Notes: a model not told the origin generated them from the sequence alone. Positions 1-6,251 are shown, counted from the stretch's first letter. The stretch is 7,694 nucleotides of DNA from an uncultured Rubellimicrobium sp. (GCA_902805995.1 CADCUU010000081.1:1-7694); one strand, 5' to 3'. Numbers and translations are program-made.

Positions 1-223
1 CACGCGCTACAACCTGCGGGGACGGGCACCCTGGCGGCTTTCCGGGTCGAACGGGACCGTGCTGGGCGAAGGGGTGGCTTCCGGGTTCACGGGCTATTCG
101 GCCACGGGCACCGCAGTGGCGACCCGCGCTGCCGAAGAGGACGCGCGCGACCGGCTCATGGTCCTGCTCGCCGACGAAATCGTCGCGCGGCTCCTGCTCC
201 TGCCGCCGGAGGCGTTGTCCTGA
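1..223 (+). CDS. lptE: LPS-assembly lipoprotein LptE, C-terminal part (5' end outside window)
   Basis: The reading frame beginning at base 2 is open to a TGA at 221-223 and gives 73 residues of the C-terminal half of LptE. LptE is the outer-membrane lipoprotein that plugs and assembles the LptD barrel, which delivers lipopolysaccharide to the cell surface. The recognisable part is the stretch GYSATGTAVATRAAEEDA followed by RLMVLLADEIVARLLL. This is the typical LptE ending: a beta-strand region with Ser/Thr, then an amphipathic helix with the A-E-x-D-A and L-A-D-x-I pattern. The lipobox and N-terminal half lie upstream of the window. The gene is followed directly by holA in an overlapping arrangement, the same order as in many Proteobacteria, which supports the call. 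The family match is from memory of the family pattern, not from a search. Confidence 0.88.
   Translation, partial: TRYNLRGRAPWRLSGSNGTVLGEGVASGFTGYSATGTAVATRAAEEDARDRLMVLLADEIVARLLLLPPEALS
208..212 (+). promoter_or_regulatory. Ribosome binding site of holA
   Basis: A perfect GGAGG lies inside the end of lptE, with 7 bases between it and the CTG at 220. This spacing is ideal for a start at 220. The first in-frame ATG (274) has no comparable site, so this motif decides the start codon. Confidence 0.7.
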
Positions 224-1242
224 AGCTCTCCTCGCGCGATGCCAAGGGCTTTCTGCGGCGGCCAGATGCGGCCATGGCGGGCGTGCTCGTCACCGGCGAG
301 GACGGGGCCCGGGTGGCCGAGGCGCGGGTGCAGCTTGTCCGTGCGCTGATCGGGCCCGAGGGTGAGGCCGAGATGCGGCTTGCAAGGTTGGCGGGCGCGG
401 AGGTTCGGCGCGACGGGGCGCTGGTGCTTGATGCCCTCAAGGCTGTGGGCTTCTTTCCGGGGCCGCGCGTCGTGCTGGTGGAGGAGGCGACGGACGGGCT
501 CGCCCCCGCCCTGAGCGCGGCCCTGGACGCCTGGACCGCCGAAGATGCGAAGCTGGTCGTCACGGGCGCGGGGCTCACCGCCAAGGGGGCCTTGCGCAAG
601 CTGTTCGAGGGGCGGCGCGGCGTGGTCGCGATCACGCTCTACGACGATCCGCCGACCGAGGGCGAAGTGGCGGAGATGCTGCGCGAGGCGGGCGTGGGCC
701 GGGTGGAGCCCGCCGCCCGCGACCACCTGTCGGCGCTGGCCCAATCCCTCTCCCCCGGTGATTTCCGGGGCCTTCTGGAGCGGCTTTCGCTCTACCAGCT
801 TGGCTCCGACTCCCCTCTGGACGACTTAGCCGTGACCGCCCTGGCTCCGCAGTCAGAGGAAGCGGAGATTGATGATCTGTTGGCAGCGGTGACGGATGGA
901 CGTCGGGACCGGGTCGCGCCGCTGGTCGCACGGCTTGCGGCGCAGGGGCTGGGGCCGGTGGCGATCACCATCCAGGCTCTGCGGCATTTCCGGGCGCTGC
1001 TGTCAGTTGCGGGGGATACGGGGGGCGTTCAGGCCGGGCTAGCGGCTCTGCGTCCACCAGTAGGCGGGCCCCGACGTCAGGCGCTGCAACGAGCGGCCGA
1101 GTCATGGCGGCGCGAGAGGATCGAAGACGGAGTGCGTGCGCTGGTGGAGCTTGACCTTGCGCTGCGGTCGGGAGGTCGGGGGCCGGATCGCGCGCTCATG
1201 GAGCGGGTGCTGATGCGGATGGCGACCTCCAGGGCGGACTGA
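220..1242 (+). CDS. holA: DNA polymerase III subunit delta (clamp-loader), CTG start
   Basis: This encodes a 340-residue delta subunit, the clamp-loader arm that opens the beta sliding clamp during replication. From the CTG at 220 the protein begins (M)KLSSRDAKGFLRRPD, which matches the usual N-terminus of alphaproteobacterial HolA (MKLS-RDA---F---PDP). Further landmarks are LVTGEDGARVAE, which stands where an AAA+ P-loop would be and lacks the GKT, as expected for delta; GFFPGPRVVLVEEATDGL (about residues 69-86); ALRKLFEG; and YDDPPTEGEV. The helical collar domain occupies roughly residues 215-335. The total length is normal for the family. Starting instead at ATG 274 would remove 18 conserved residues. 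No ATG, GTG or TTG occurs upstream in this frame within the window. The start overlaps the lptE TGA (CTGA), so translation is probably coupled. The function is secure; the unusual start codon is inferred from the ribosome site and N-terminal conservation. Confidence 0.93.
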   Translation: MKLSSRDAKGFLRRPDAAMAGVLVTGEDGARVAEARVQLVRALIGPEGEAEMRLARLAGAEVRRDGALVLDALKAVGFFPGPRVVLVEEATDGLAPALSAALDAWTAEDAKLVVTGAGLTAKGALRKLFEGRRGVVAITLYDDPPTEGEVAEMLREAGVGRVEPAARDHLSALAQSLSPGDFRGLLERLSLYQLGSDSPLDDLAVTALAPQSEEAEIDDLLAAVTDGRRDRVAPLVARLAAQGLGPVAITIQALRHFRALLSVAGDTGGVQAGLAALRPPVGGPRRQALQRAAESWRRERIEDGVRALVELDLALRSGGRGPDRALMERVLMRMATSRAD

Positions 1243-1254
1243 AAGGGAGGGGTA

Positions 1255-1277
1255 GGCCCGCGCAGTCCGCGCGGGCC
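1255..1277. terminator. Hairpin between convergent holA and small exported protein gene
   Basis: A perfect 9-bp stem (GGCCCGCGC with GCGCGGGCC) encloses the 5-base loop AGTCC, 12 bases after the holA stop and 10 bases after the end of the minus-strand gene. No clear T run follows on the plus strand. On the minus strand the stem is followed by a pyrimidine stretch, TACCCCTCCCTTTC. Its position between convergent genes suggests a shared bidirectional terminator, but the weak U tracts make this uncertain. Confidence 0.55.
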
Positions 1278-1287
1278 CGAAATGCTA

Positions 1288-1530
1288 TCAGTTCGTTTCG
1301 GTCGCATCGTCCTCGTCGTCGTCATCCGACGCGACGGCCAAAGCCACCAAGCCGCCAAGCAGGGCGAGCGGCAGGAGGATGCCGAAGGTCGAGCGCTGGG
1401 GCTGTGGCTCAACGATTTCGACAGGCGTAACGGGGGCAACGTCAACGACGGGGGCAAAGCCACCCGCGAAAGCTTGGCCGGACACAGCGGCAAGAGCGGC
1501 AGCAAGGGCAATGGACTTGAGGTGACGCAT
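1288..1530 (-). CDS. Small exported hydrophobic protein with acidic tail (copy 1, 80 aa), YjbE/GfcA-like architecture
   Basis: I do not recognise a named family. The start at 1530 is fixed by AAGGAG (1538-1543) with a 7-base spacer. The 80-residue product has a signal peptide (residues 1-22, ending GQAFA before GG) and a Pro/Val-rich linker (GGFAPVVDVAPVTPVEIVEPQ). A hydrophobic segment of about 19 residues follows (49-67, FGILLPLALLGG...), and the protein ends in DDDDEDDATETN. The last 37 residues are identical to those of the neighbouring copy at 1656-1892, while the signal peptide and linker differ. It lies last in the minus-strand yjbH-yjbF cluster, but a strong terminator separates it from the other copy, so it may have its own promoter. 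The order of parts resembles E. coli YjbE and GfcA, small proteins of the yjb/gfc operons; that link is by architecture and neighbourhood only. The coding call is strong because differences between the copies in the tail are all synonymous. Confidence 0.85.
   Translation of the reverse strand: MRHLKSIALAAALAAVSGQAFAGGFAPVVDVAPVTPVEIVEPQPQRSTFGILLPLALLGGLVALAVASDDDDEDDATETN
1291..1401 (-). repeat. Paralogous direct repeat, copy 1 (codes the shared 37-residue tail)
   Basis: These 111 bases match 1659-1769 with only 7 mismatches. Bases 1291-1340 are identical to 1659-1708, and all 7 mismatches fall in the remaining 61 bases and are synonymous (four Leu changes over three codons, plus Ala, Pro and Thr). 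The repeat is part of a gene duplication, not a mobile element. Confidence 0.9.
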
Positions 1531-1599
1531 GGTCTCACTCCTTAAGATTGGCACGGCCGGAGCCGTCTTCACGAGAATGGCGCAAGTAGCTTAACGAAA

Positions 1600-1625
1600 C
1601 AAGGCAGGCCCAGCGGCCTGCCTTG
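1600..1625 (-). terminator. Rho-independent terminator after copy 2 small protein gene
   Basis: A perfect 11-bp stem (CAAGGCAGGCC with GGCCTGCCTTG) has a 4-base loop. On the minus strand it is followed directly by TTTCGTTAAG. It lies 30 bases after the stop of the gene at 1656-1892, and some 70 bases before the start of the next minus-strand gene. It is the best terminator in the window, although the U tract is interrupted. Confidence 0.75.
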
Positions 1626-1655
1626 CTGCATAGTCTGCCTTGCGGCAAAAATGCC

Positions 1656-1892
1656 TTAGTTCGTTTCGGTCGCATCGTCCTCGTCGTCGTCATCCGACGC
1701 GACGGCCAGGGCCACGAGGCCGCCGAGCAGGGCGAGGGGCAGGAGGATGCCGAACGTCGAGCGCTGGGGCTCGGGCTCCACGACCACCACGGGCTCGGGG
1801 TCGACGACGACGGGCGCGAAGCCGCCGGCAACGGCCTGGCTGGCGAGGACGGCCGCGATGGTCGCGGCGAGGAGGGTCTTGGTGAGGCGCAT
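1656..1892 (-). CDS. Small exported hydrophobic protein with acidic tail (copy 2, 78 aa), YjbE/GfcA-like architecture
   Basis: This is a paralogue of the gene at 1288-1530; no named family is recognised. The start at 1892 is set by GGAG (1900-1903) with a 7-base spacer, and translation from there gives a proper signal peptide (MRLTKTLLAATIAAVLASQAVA, cleavage before GG at residue 23). The linker GGFAPVVVDPEPVVVVEPE is Pro/Val/Glu-rich. Residues 42-78 repeat the other copy exactly: PQRST, a hydrophobic segment of about 19 residues, then DDDDEDDATETN. The gene begins 100 bases after the yjbF stop on the same strand and ends in a strong terminator. It could be transcribed from yjbH-yjbF or from a promoter in the 100-base gap; a weak candidate there (TTGAGT, 17 bases, TACACC) is not convincing. 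A role with YjbH/YjbF in cell-surface polysaccharide is inferred from position and architecture. Confidence 0.87.
   Translation of the reverse strand: MRLTKTLLAATIAAVLASQAVAGGFAPVVVDPEPVVVVEPEPQRSTFGILLPLALLGGLVALAVASDDDDEDDATETN
1659..1769 (-). repeat. Paralogous direct repeat, copy 2 (codes the shared 37-residue tail)
   Basis: This is the partner of 1291-1401: 104 of 111 bases are identical, including a block of 50 identical bases next to the stop codon. Confidence 0.9.
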
Positions 1893-1992
1893 GTCTCTAC
1901 TCCAGTTAGTAACAGAACGTTGATCGAGGTGTAGCTTCAACATCCTTCTGACTCAAGGCTGATGTCCCGCCTTTTCCTTGCACTGCCGAGAT

Positions 1993-2685
1993 TCAGAGTC
2001 GGTTGCTGCGCAAATATGCCACAGTGGGCGAGACATACTGACGGGAGGACACCACGGCCCCCGATCCATCGAGCCAGTAGATGTTGTCGAAGATGATAGC
2101 CTCGCTTCGGCATTCCTCGTCCAAACGACGGAGCGAGGCCTCGCGAATGCCGAGATTGACAGTCTCAGTGCCAGCGGCCGTGACGGTGCAAGCGAAGGTC
2201 TGGAGGTGGATTTGGTCCTGCGCGTCAAGGAACTCCATCCGGCGGGTCAGGCTTCCGCCGCCGGTGCGGAGAGCATTGATCAGGCCCGCGGATTCCATCG
2301 TGTAGAGGTCATCGCCAAAGCCGCGCGTACTTACAAGAATGCCTTGGTCGAAGGCGGCCGTAGGGCCGGATTGTAGGGCAAGAGTCGTCTCAGCGCCGTT
2401 CTCCTGAATCACACGGGCAGGCTCCAACAGGCCCAGCGCATTGATCTGCACGAGGCGGTAGGCCCCGGGCTCGGCTGCGATGGCTTCCGGCGTGAAGCTG
2501 CCGGGAATAGAGCGCGGAATGCCAATAGAGTTGTCCGACCCTACCCCGCTAAAAATGGTCTGGAGCTGAGCCGCGATGCCTAGGGCGCGCGCCTCTGCAT
2601 CAGAGGGGCTTTGGGGGGCGCTCGCCTCCCGCCCACAGGCGTTCAAAGAAAAGGCTGCCGCGACAACCAAGATCGCATGTCTCAT
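1993..2685 (-). CDS. yjbF: YjbF/GfcB-family lipoprotein
   Basis: This 230-residue lipoprotein is of the YjbF/GfcB (YmcC) family, which accompanies YjbH-type outer-membrane proteins in group 4 capsule and yjb exopolysaccharide loci. The signal peptide MRHAILVVAAAFSLNAC ends in a lipobox (LNAC, Cys17, Gly at +2), so lipidation is expected. Family hallmarks are visible: GLLEPARVIQENGAETT, ILVSTRGFGDDLYTM (about 116-130), LTRRMEFLDAQDQI, a Cys166/Cys192 pair that could form a disulfide, and the ending NIYWLDGSGAVVSSRQYVSP. The length is close to that of E. coli YjbF. The ATG at 2683-2685 overlaps the yjbH TGA in an ATGA arrangement, so translation is likely coupled. An in-frame ATG at 2703 would add six residues before the signal peptide and is less likely. 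The biochemical role of the family is not settled. Confidence 0.9.
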   Translation of the reverse strand: MRHAILVVAAAFSLNACGREASAPQSPSDAEARALGIAAQLQTIFSGVGSDNSIGIPRSIPGSFTPEAIAAEPGAYRLVQINALGLLEPARVIQENGAETTLALQSGPTAAFDQGILVSTRGFGDDLYTMESAGLINALRTGGGSLTRRMEFLDAQDQIHLQTFACTVTAAGTETVNLGIREASLRRLDEECRSEAIIFDNIYWLDGSGAVVSSRQYVSPTVAYLRSNRL

Positions 2686-4811
2686 CTCCAGAACCGTCCC
2701 CATGAATCCTCGAGGTCTGCATAGTGCCCGTCGCGCACAAAGTCATAGAGCCGTCCCTCCACCTCCAGCCGCGCGCCGCCGTCCCGCCGAAGCGACTGGA
2801 TGTCGGTTGACACCTCGCGCCGGCTGGGACGCCCCAGGGCGAAGTCGAGCGGGATGGTGAGCCGGATGCCCTTGTCGAAAGAGCCTTCGCCGAAATCCTC
2901 GAAAGGGATCTCGGTCAGAGTGAAGTAACCGCCCACGCTCCAGCCGTTCTCAAACTCGCGATCGACGGCAAAGGTGGCCCCCCAGTCCCCCGCGAGATAG
3001 CGACCAGCGTCGATCTGGCCGTGGAAACCATTGCCGAGGTCGTAATATGCAGACACGTGGCCGGTTACGACGTCATAGTCCTGGAATCCCAGAAGCTGGT
3101 CGTAGTCACGCTGCACCGCATAGTTGACCTCGGCCCCGAGCGCGAGGCGAGCCTCGGCAGGTTTCCAGAGAAGCTCAGTCGAAAGGCCACCATACATGGA
3201 CTCGAGATAGCCGGCGGTAACACGGCCATAAAGGTTCTCTCCCGGGCGGCTGTACCAGGCGAGGGTGAGGTCTTTAATGATGGGCTGTCCGTCGTTGCCG
3301 AAAAGCCCGGCATTTCGGCGCACCACCGGAACATCGTTGATGGGCTCCTCCTCGACCTCGTCCTCGTCCTCGTCTGCGGGGAGGATGCGCTGGCGAATCG
3401 CGCCGGACAGGATCAGGTCCGGCCGTATGCTGTAGGCGGCCGAGAGCTCGGCACCGAAGCTGAGGTTGAATGGATTGTCCGGATTAAACAGCCCCAGGCC
3501 TATGTAAGGCCGCAGTCTCCAAGAAAAGCGGTCGCGCACGGGCGGCACGGTCACGAGGCCAGCAGCCCGGCCCGCGTCGTCGAACTCTGCCTCGCGCAAC
3601 AAGGCCGCAGCGCCGCCCACCTCGTTTTCGAAGGCTTCGAGGTCCGAGCGGGCGAAGGTGACCGCCGAGAGCGGGATACCCCGCTGCATGGGTTCGAGGA
3701 TGAGGACCTCTATGGAAGGCGGCAGCTCCTGGGTTAGAATGCGGGCTACGCGGCCCAGGGCCTGCGCCTCAGTGCGGAAGCGGGTGTTGGTGTAGCGGAT
3801 GCGAGCGGTTCGGTCGGTGAGCTCTAGGCCCGCGAGTTCCACCCCTTCGGTACGGAGCGCCGTGCCTAGCCGGTCGCGCAGGGCCGGCTCAGGTATAGCC
3901 GAGCGGTCCCAACTCTGGGCGGCGCGGAGCGCGTCGGCGCGCACGGCTACGGGTTGGGGCGCCTCGTCGAGGCCCGAGTAAAAAATCCGGTTGTTGGGAT
4001 TTACCGTGATGGTGCCACTGAAGCCCAGCTGGGTGCCGTAGAGATACGCTGCGTTGAGCTGGATGCCGGGGGCCGGACGCCAGCTGACGCCGAAGTTGAA
4101 GGGCGAATCAATCTCGAAAAGTGGGTCTCCGCGTCCGTTCAGATAGGCGTCGTCAGAAGAATATTCCGCCTTGAGAATGAAGCGCTCGTTCGGCGCCCAT
4201 TCGACACCTCCGAAGAAGGCTGCGTCTCCACGGAAAAAGGCTTCCACCCCAGGAGTTCCACCTTGATCCCCGCCGACGAAGGTGTCGGGACGGGTCTCGA
4301 GCCGCTCGTCGAGCAGGCCCAAAGGATTGGTGAAACCGTTATAGCTGCCCAGGCGCCCCCAGCCCAAGCCTGCGGTCACGCGGAAAGCATCGCCCACTGT
4401 TTTGGTAGCAACGACGTACTCGCCTGAGTAGATGCCGGTCCCTAAGAAGTCCTGTAGGCCTAGGGCGATTACGGGCATGTATCGCCCTTCGTCGGTAAAA
4501 CGATAGCGCAGGTCGAAGCTGCGGTCCCAAAGATCACGGCCGTCAGCGCCGCCGTATTCCTCAATTCCCGAGTACCTGAAGGTGCCTGAAAATCGGTCTG
4601 TAGCTTGAAAGGTGAAGGAGGTGCGGAGCTGGCCGCCGAAGCCACCCACAGTGCCCGCAATCTCGCCCTCGTCGGCACTGAGGGCCGAAGGCATCTCGAG
4701 AAGGCCCGGCGTGCCATAGAAGTTGTAGGTGACGGAACGGTCCTGTGCGATAGCCGGCGCGGCAAAGAGCAGCGCTAAGATTGAAGCGCCGGCGCGAAGT
4801 TGGGGGCCCAT
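2682..4811 (-). CDS. yjbH: YjbH-family outer-membrane beta-barrel protein (exopolysaccharide locus)
   Basis: This 709-residue protein is close in size to E. coli YjbH (about 700) and belongs to the same family (DUF940), predicted outer-membrane beta-barrels linked to exopolysaccharide production. The start at 4811 has GAGGAG (4819-4824) with a 7-base spacer. The signal peptide is residues 1-22 (ending FAAPAIA). The mature N-terminus holds the family motif NFYGTPGLLEMPSA (30-43). The central part (about 100-300) has alternating aromatic strands typical of a barrel. The C-terminal part has GYLESMYGG (534-542), VNYAVQRDYDQ, AGRYLAGDWGATF, FGEGSFDKGI (640-649) and RRDGGARL, all expected for YjbH. 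The protein ends in WGRFWR, not the classic terminal Phe of barrel proteins. An acidic run, DEDEDEVEEE (480-489), breaks the C-terminal barrel region, probably in a loop. It is first in the cluster and overlaps yjbF by 4 bases. The family call is firm; transported substrate and mechanism are unknown. Confidence 0.93.
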   Translation of the reverse strand: MGPQLRAGASILALLFAAPAIAQDRSVTYNFYGTPGLLEMPSALSADEGEIAGTVGGFGGQLRTSFTFQATDRFSGTFRYSGIEEYGGADGRDLWDRSFDLRYRFTDEGRYMPVIALGLQDFLGTGIYSGEYVVATKTVGDAFRVTAGLGWGRLGSYNGFTNPLGLLDERLETRPDTFVGGDQGGTPGVEAFFRGDAAFFGGVEWAPNERFILKAEYSSDDAYLNGRGDPLFEIDSPFNFGVSWRPAPGIQLNAAYLYGTQLGFSGTITVNPNNRIFYSGLDEAPQPVAVRADALRAAQSWDRSAIPEPALRDRLGTALRTEGVELAGLELTDRTARIRYTNTRFRTEAQALGRVARILTQELPPSIEVLILEPMQRGIPLSAVTFARSDLEAFENEVGGAAALLREAEFDDAGRAAGLVTVPPVRDRFSWRLRPYIGLGLFNPDNPFNLSFGAELSAAYSIRPDLILSGAIRQRILPADEDEDEVEEEPINDVPVVRRNAGLFGNDGQPIIKDLTLAWYSRPGENLYGRVTAGYLESMYGGLSTELLWKPAEARLALGAEVNYAVQRDYDQLLGFQDYDVVTGHVSAYYDLGNGFHGQIDAGRYLAGDWGATFAVDREFENGWSVGGYFTLTEIPFEDFGEGSFDKGIRLTIPLDFALGRPSRREVSTDIQSLRRDGGARLEVEGRLYDFVRDGHYADLEDSWGRFWR

Positions 4812-4918
4812 GGCGCATCTCCTCGTCGTGGTCGGGCACACCTAACCCAAACTAGGGCAGGATGGGAAGCGCAGCGCCCCGGCGCAAGGTACTTTTCGGC
4901 ATGTGCTCCCGGCGCGAG

Positions 4919-6109
4919 TCAGGGCCGGAGCCATGACGCAGCGGCAGCCCCTGCATGGCGGCCGGTGGCAATCGAGGCGGTGAGGAGGTAGCCGCCGGTC
5001 GGCGCCTCCCAGTCCAGCATCTCTCCAGCGGCAAAGATGCCGGGGCGGTGGAGAAGCATGAGCCCGGCGTCGAGCGCGTCGAAGCGGAGCCCCCCTGCGG
5101 TCGAGATGGCCTCGTCGAGAGGGCGTGGCCCGGCATGGCGGACCGGCAGGCGCTTGAGGAGCGGCGCGAGGTCGGCGGGGAGAGGTCGGCCCCACTCCTG
5201 GAGGAGCGCGGCACGAACGCCGTCGAGGTGGAGACGCTTCCGGAGCCGGTTGGCGAGGCTTTCACGGCCCGGGAGCCCAAGCCTCTGCCGCAGGGTGTCC
5301 TCGGGCAGGTCGGGGAAGAGATCGAGGTGAAGCGGCGTGCCCTCGCGCAGCGTACGCGAGAGAGGATAAAGGCCGCCGCCTTCGAGGCCCCGGGCCGAGA
5401 CGACGACCTCGCCCCGCGAGGTGAGGGGGCCTGCGGACCAGGCCGCGCCCTTGACCGGAGCGCCGAAGTGGCGGGCCATGTGCGTGGACCAGTCCACTAG
5501 GAGGCCCATGTTGGACGGCGCGAAGGGCGCGGCGTGGTGGGGAAAGTGCCCGGCCCACGCCCCGTCGGAGCCGAGACGTCGCCAGCTCGTCCCGCCCATG
5601 GCAAGGATCGTGGCGCGGGCGCGCAAGATGCGGACCCTTTCGGGCGTGGCGAAGCGAGAGGCGTCACCGTCAAACCCCTCCCAGCGCCAGCGGGTGCGAA
5701 GCTCCACACCCCTTTCGCCCAGGCGAGCGAGCCAGGCGCGCAGGAGGGGGGACCCCTTCCACGCCTTGGGAAAGACACGGCCGGTGGAGCCGGTGAAGAC
5801 CTCCTGCCCCAACCCGCGCGCCCAGGCCATGACCTCCTGCGGGCCCCAGGCCTCCAGCGCGGCGCGAAGGGCGGGCGGCACGGGGCCGTCGCCGAAGGCC
5901 GCGTGGAAAAGGTCCTGCGTTTCGTCCTTGGTCAGGTTCAGCCCCGACTTGCCCGCCATGAGGAACTTGCGCGCGGGCGAGGGCATAGCATCCGTGAGGA
6001 GCACGGGATGGCCCGCCTCGGACAGGACCTCGGCCGCGGCAAGGCCCGCCGGGCCCGCGCCAATGACGAGCGCGCCCGGGAGGTCGTGGGGAACGTCAGG
6101 CTGCGTCAC
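4919..6109 (-). CDS. HI0933/TIGR03862-type FAD-dependent flavoprotein (putative oxidoreductase)
   Basis: This 396-residue flavoprotein probably binds FAD; its substrate is unknown. The N-terminal dinucleotide fold has VIGAGPAGLAAAEVL, with the GxGxxG glycines at 17, 19 and 22, and Asp40 at the end of the second strand where the FAD ribose is held. Family motifs follow: ARKFLMAGKSGLNLT (46-60), STGRVFPK (108-115), LAMGGTSWRRLGSDG (169-183), STAGGLRFDAL (336-346), and the C-terminal FAD signature around AAGEMLDWEAPTGGY (360-374) and ATGRHAG (381-387). This set matches the TIGR03862 branch of the HI0933-like family. The start is GTG at 6109, with GAGGAG about 9 bases upstream; no better start precedes the nucleotide-binding motif. 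It ends 107 bases before yjbH on the same strand, and I see no terminator between them, so read-through into yjbH is possible. Functional links to its neighbours are not evident. Confidence 0.9.
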   Translation of the reverse strand: MTQPDVPHDLPGALVIGAGPAGLAAAEVLSEAGHPVLLTDAMPSPARKFLMAGKSGLNLTKDETQDLFHAAFGDGPVPPALRAALEAWGPQEVMAWARGLGQEVFTGSTGRVFPKAWKGSPLLRAWLARLGERGVELRTRWRWEGFDGDASRFATPERVRILRARATILAMGGTSWRRLGSDGAWAGHFPHHAAPFAPSNMGLLVDWSTHMARHFGAPVKGAAWSAGPLTSRGEVVVSARGLEGGGLYPLSRTLREGTPLHLDLFPDLPEDTLRQRLGLPGRESLANRLRKRLHLDGVRAALLQEWGRPLPADLAPLLKRLPVRHAGPRPLDEAISTAGGLRFDALDAGLMLLHRPGIFAAGEMLDWEAPTGGYLLTASIATGRHAGAAAASWLRP

Positions 6110-6215
6110 GGGTCAGGGCTCCTCCGGCCACTTGTCGGGGCGGAGCCGTGCCACCGGGCGCGCCGCCGCGCAAGTCCGGCCTGGGCCCTGCGACAGTGGG
6201 CACGAGCGCGCCGCA

Positions 6216-6228
6216 CTTGCCGCGCAAG
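6216..6228. repeat. Short palindrome in the divergent intergenic region, with a 10-bp direct repeat
   Basis: CTTGC-CGC-GCAAG forms a 5-bp inverted repeat between the divergent flavoprotein and HNH genes. Its right part, GCCGCGCAAG (6219-6228), recurs exactly at 6165-6174. It could be a regulator site, but short GC-rich repeats arise readily in such DNA. Nothing else recognisable was found between 6110 and 6251. Confidence 0.25.
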
Positions 6229-6251
6229 GTCCCTGCACCCACCTTCCCCCT

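Noticed and set aside
1531..1572. Longer start (1572) for small gene copy 1
   Set aside because: It would put 14 extra residues before a complete signal peptide, and AAGGAG is ideally placed for ATG 1530. The same reasoning rejects start 1943 for copy 2 and start 4841 for yjbH.
1288..1892. Duplicated small genes as an insertion element or toxin-antitoxin pair
   Set aside because: There are no terminal inverted repeats, target duplications or transposase. Both genes encode exported proteins of the same type, not a toxin and antidote.
1955..1973. AAGGC/GCCTT hairpin as terminator after yjbF
   Set aside because: The stem is only 5 bp with a 9-base loop and no T run on the minus strand; it is too weak to call.
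3021..3737. Open frame of 238 residues on the plus strand inside yjbH
   Set aside because: It is a shadow of the well-supported yjbH gene, with no family motif or ribosome site recognised.
5421..6251. N-terminal extension of the HNH protein in the same frame
   Set aside because: The upstream residues are antisense to the flavoprotein and low in complexity; HNH proteins of this type are about 110-120 residues long, which fits ATG 6252.
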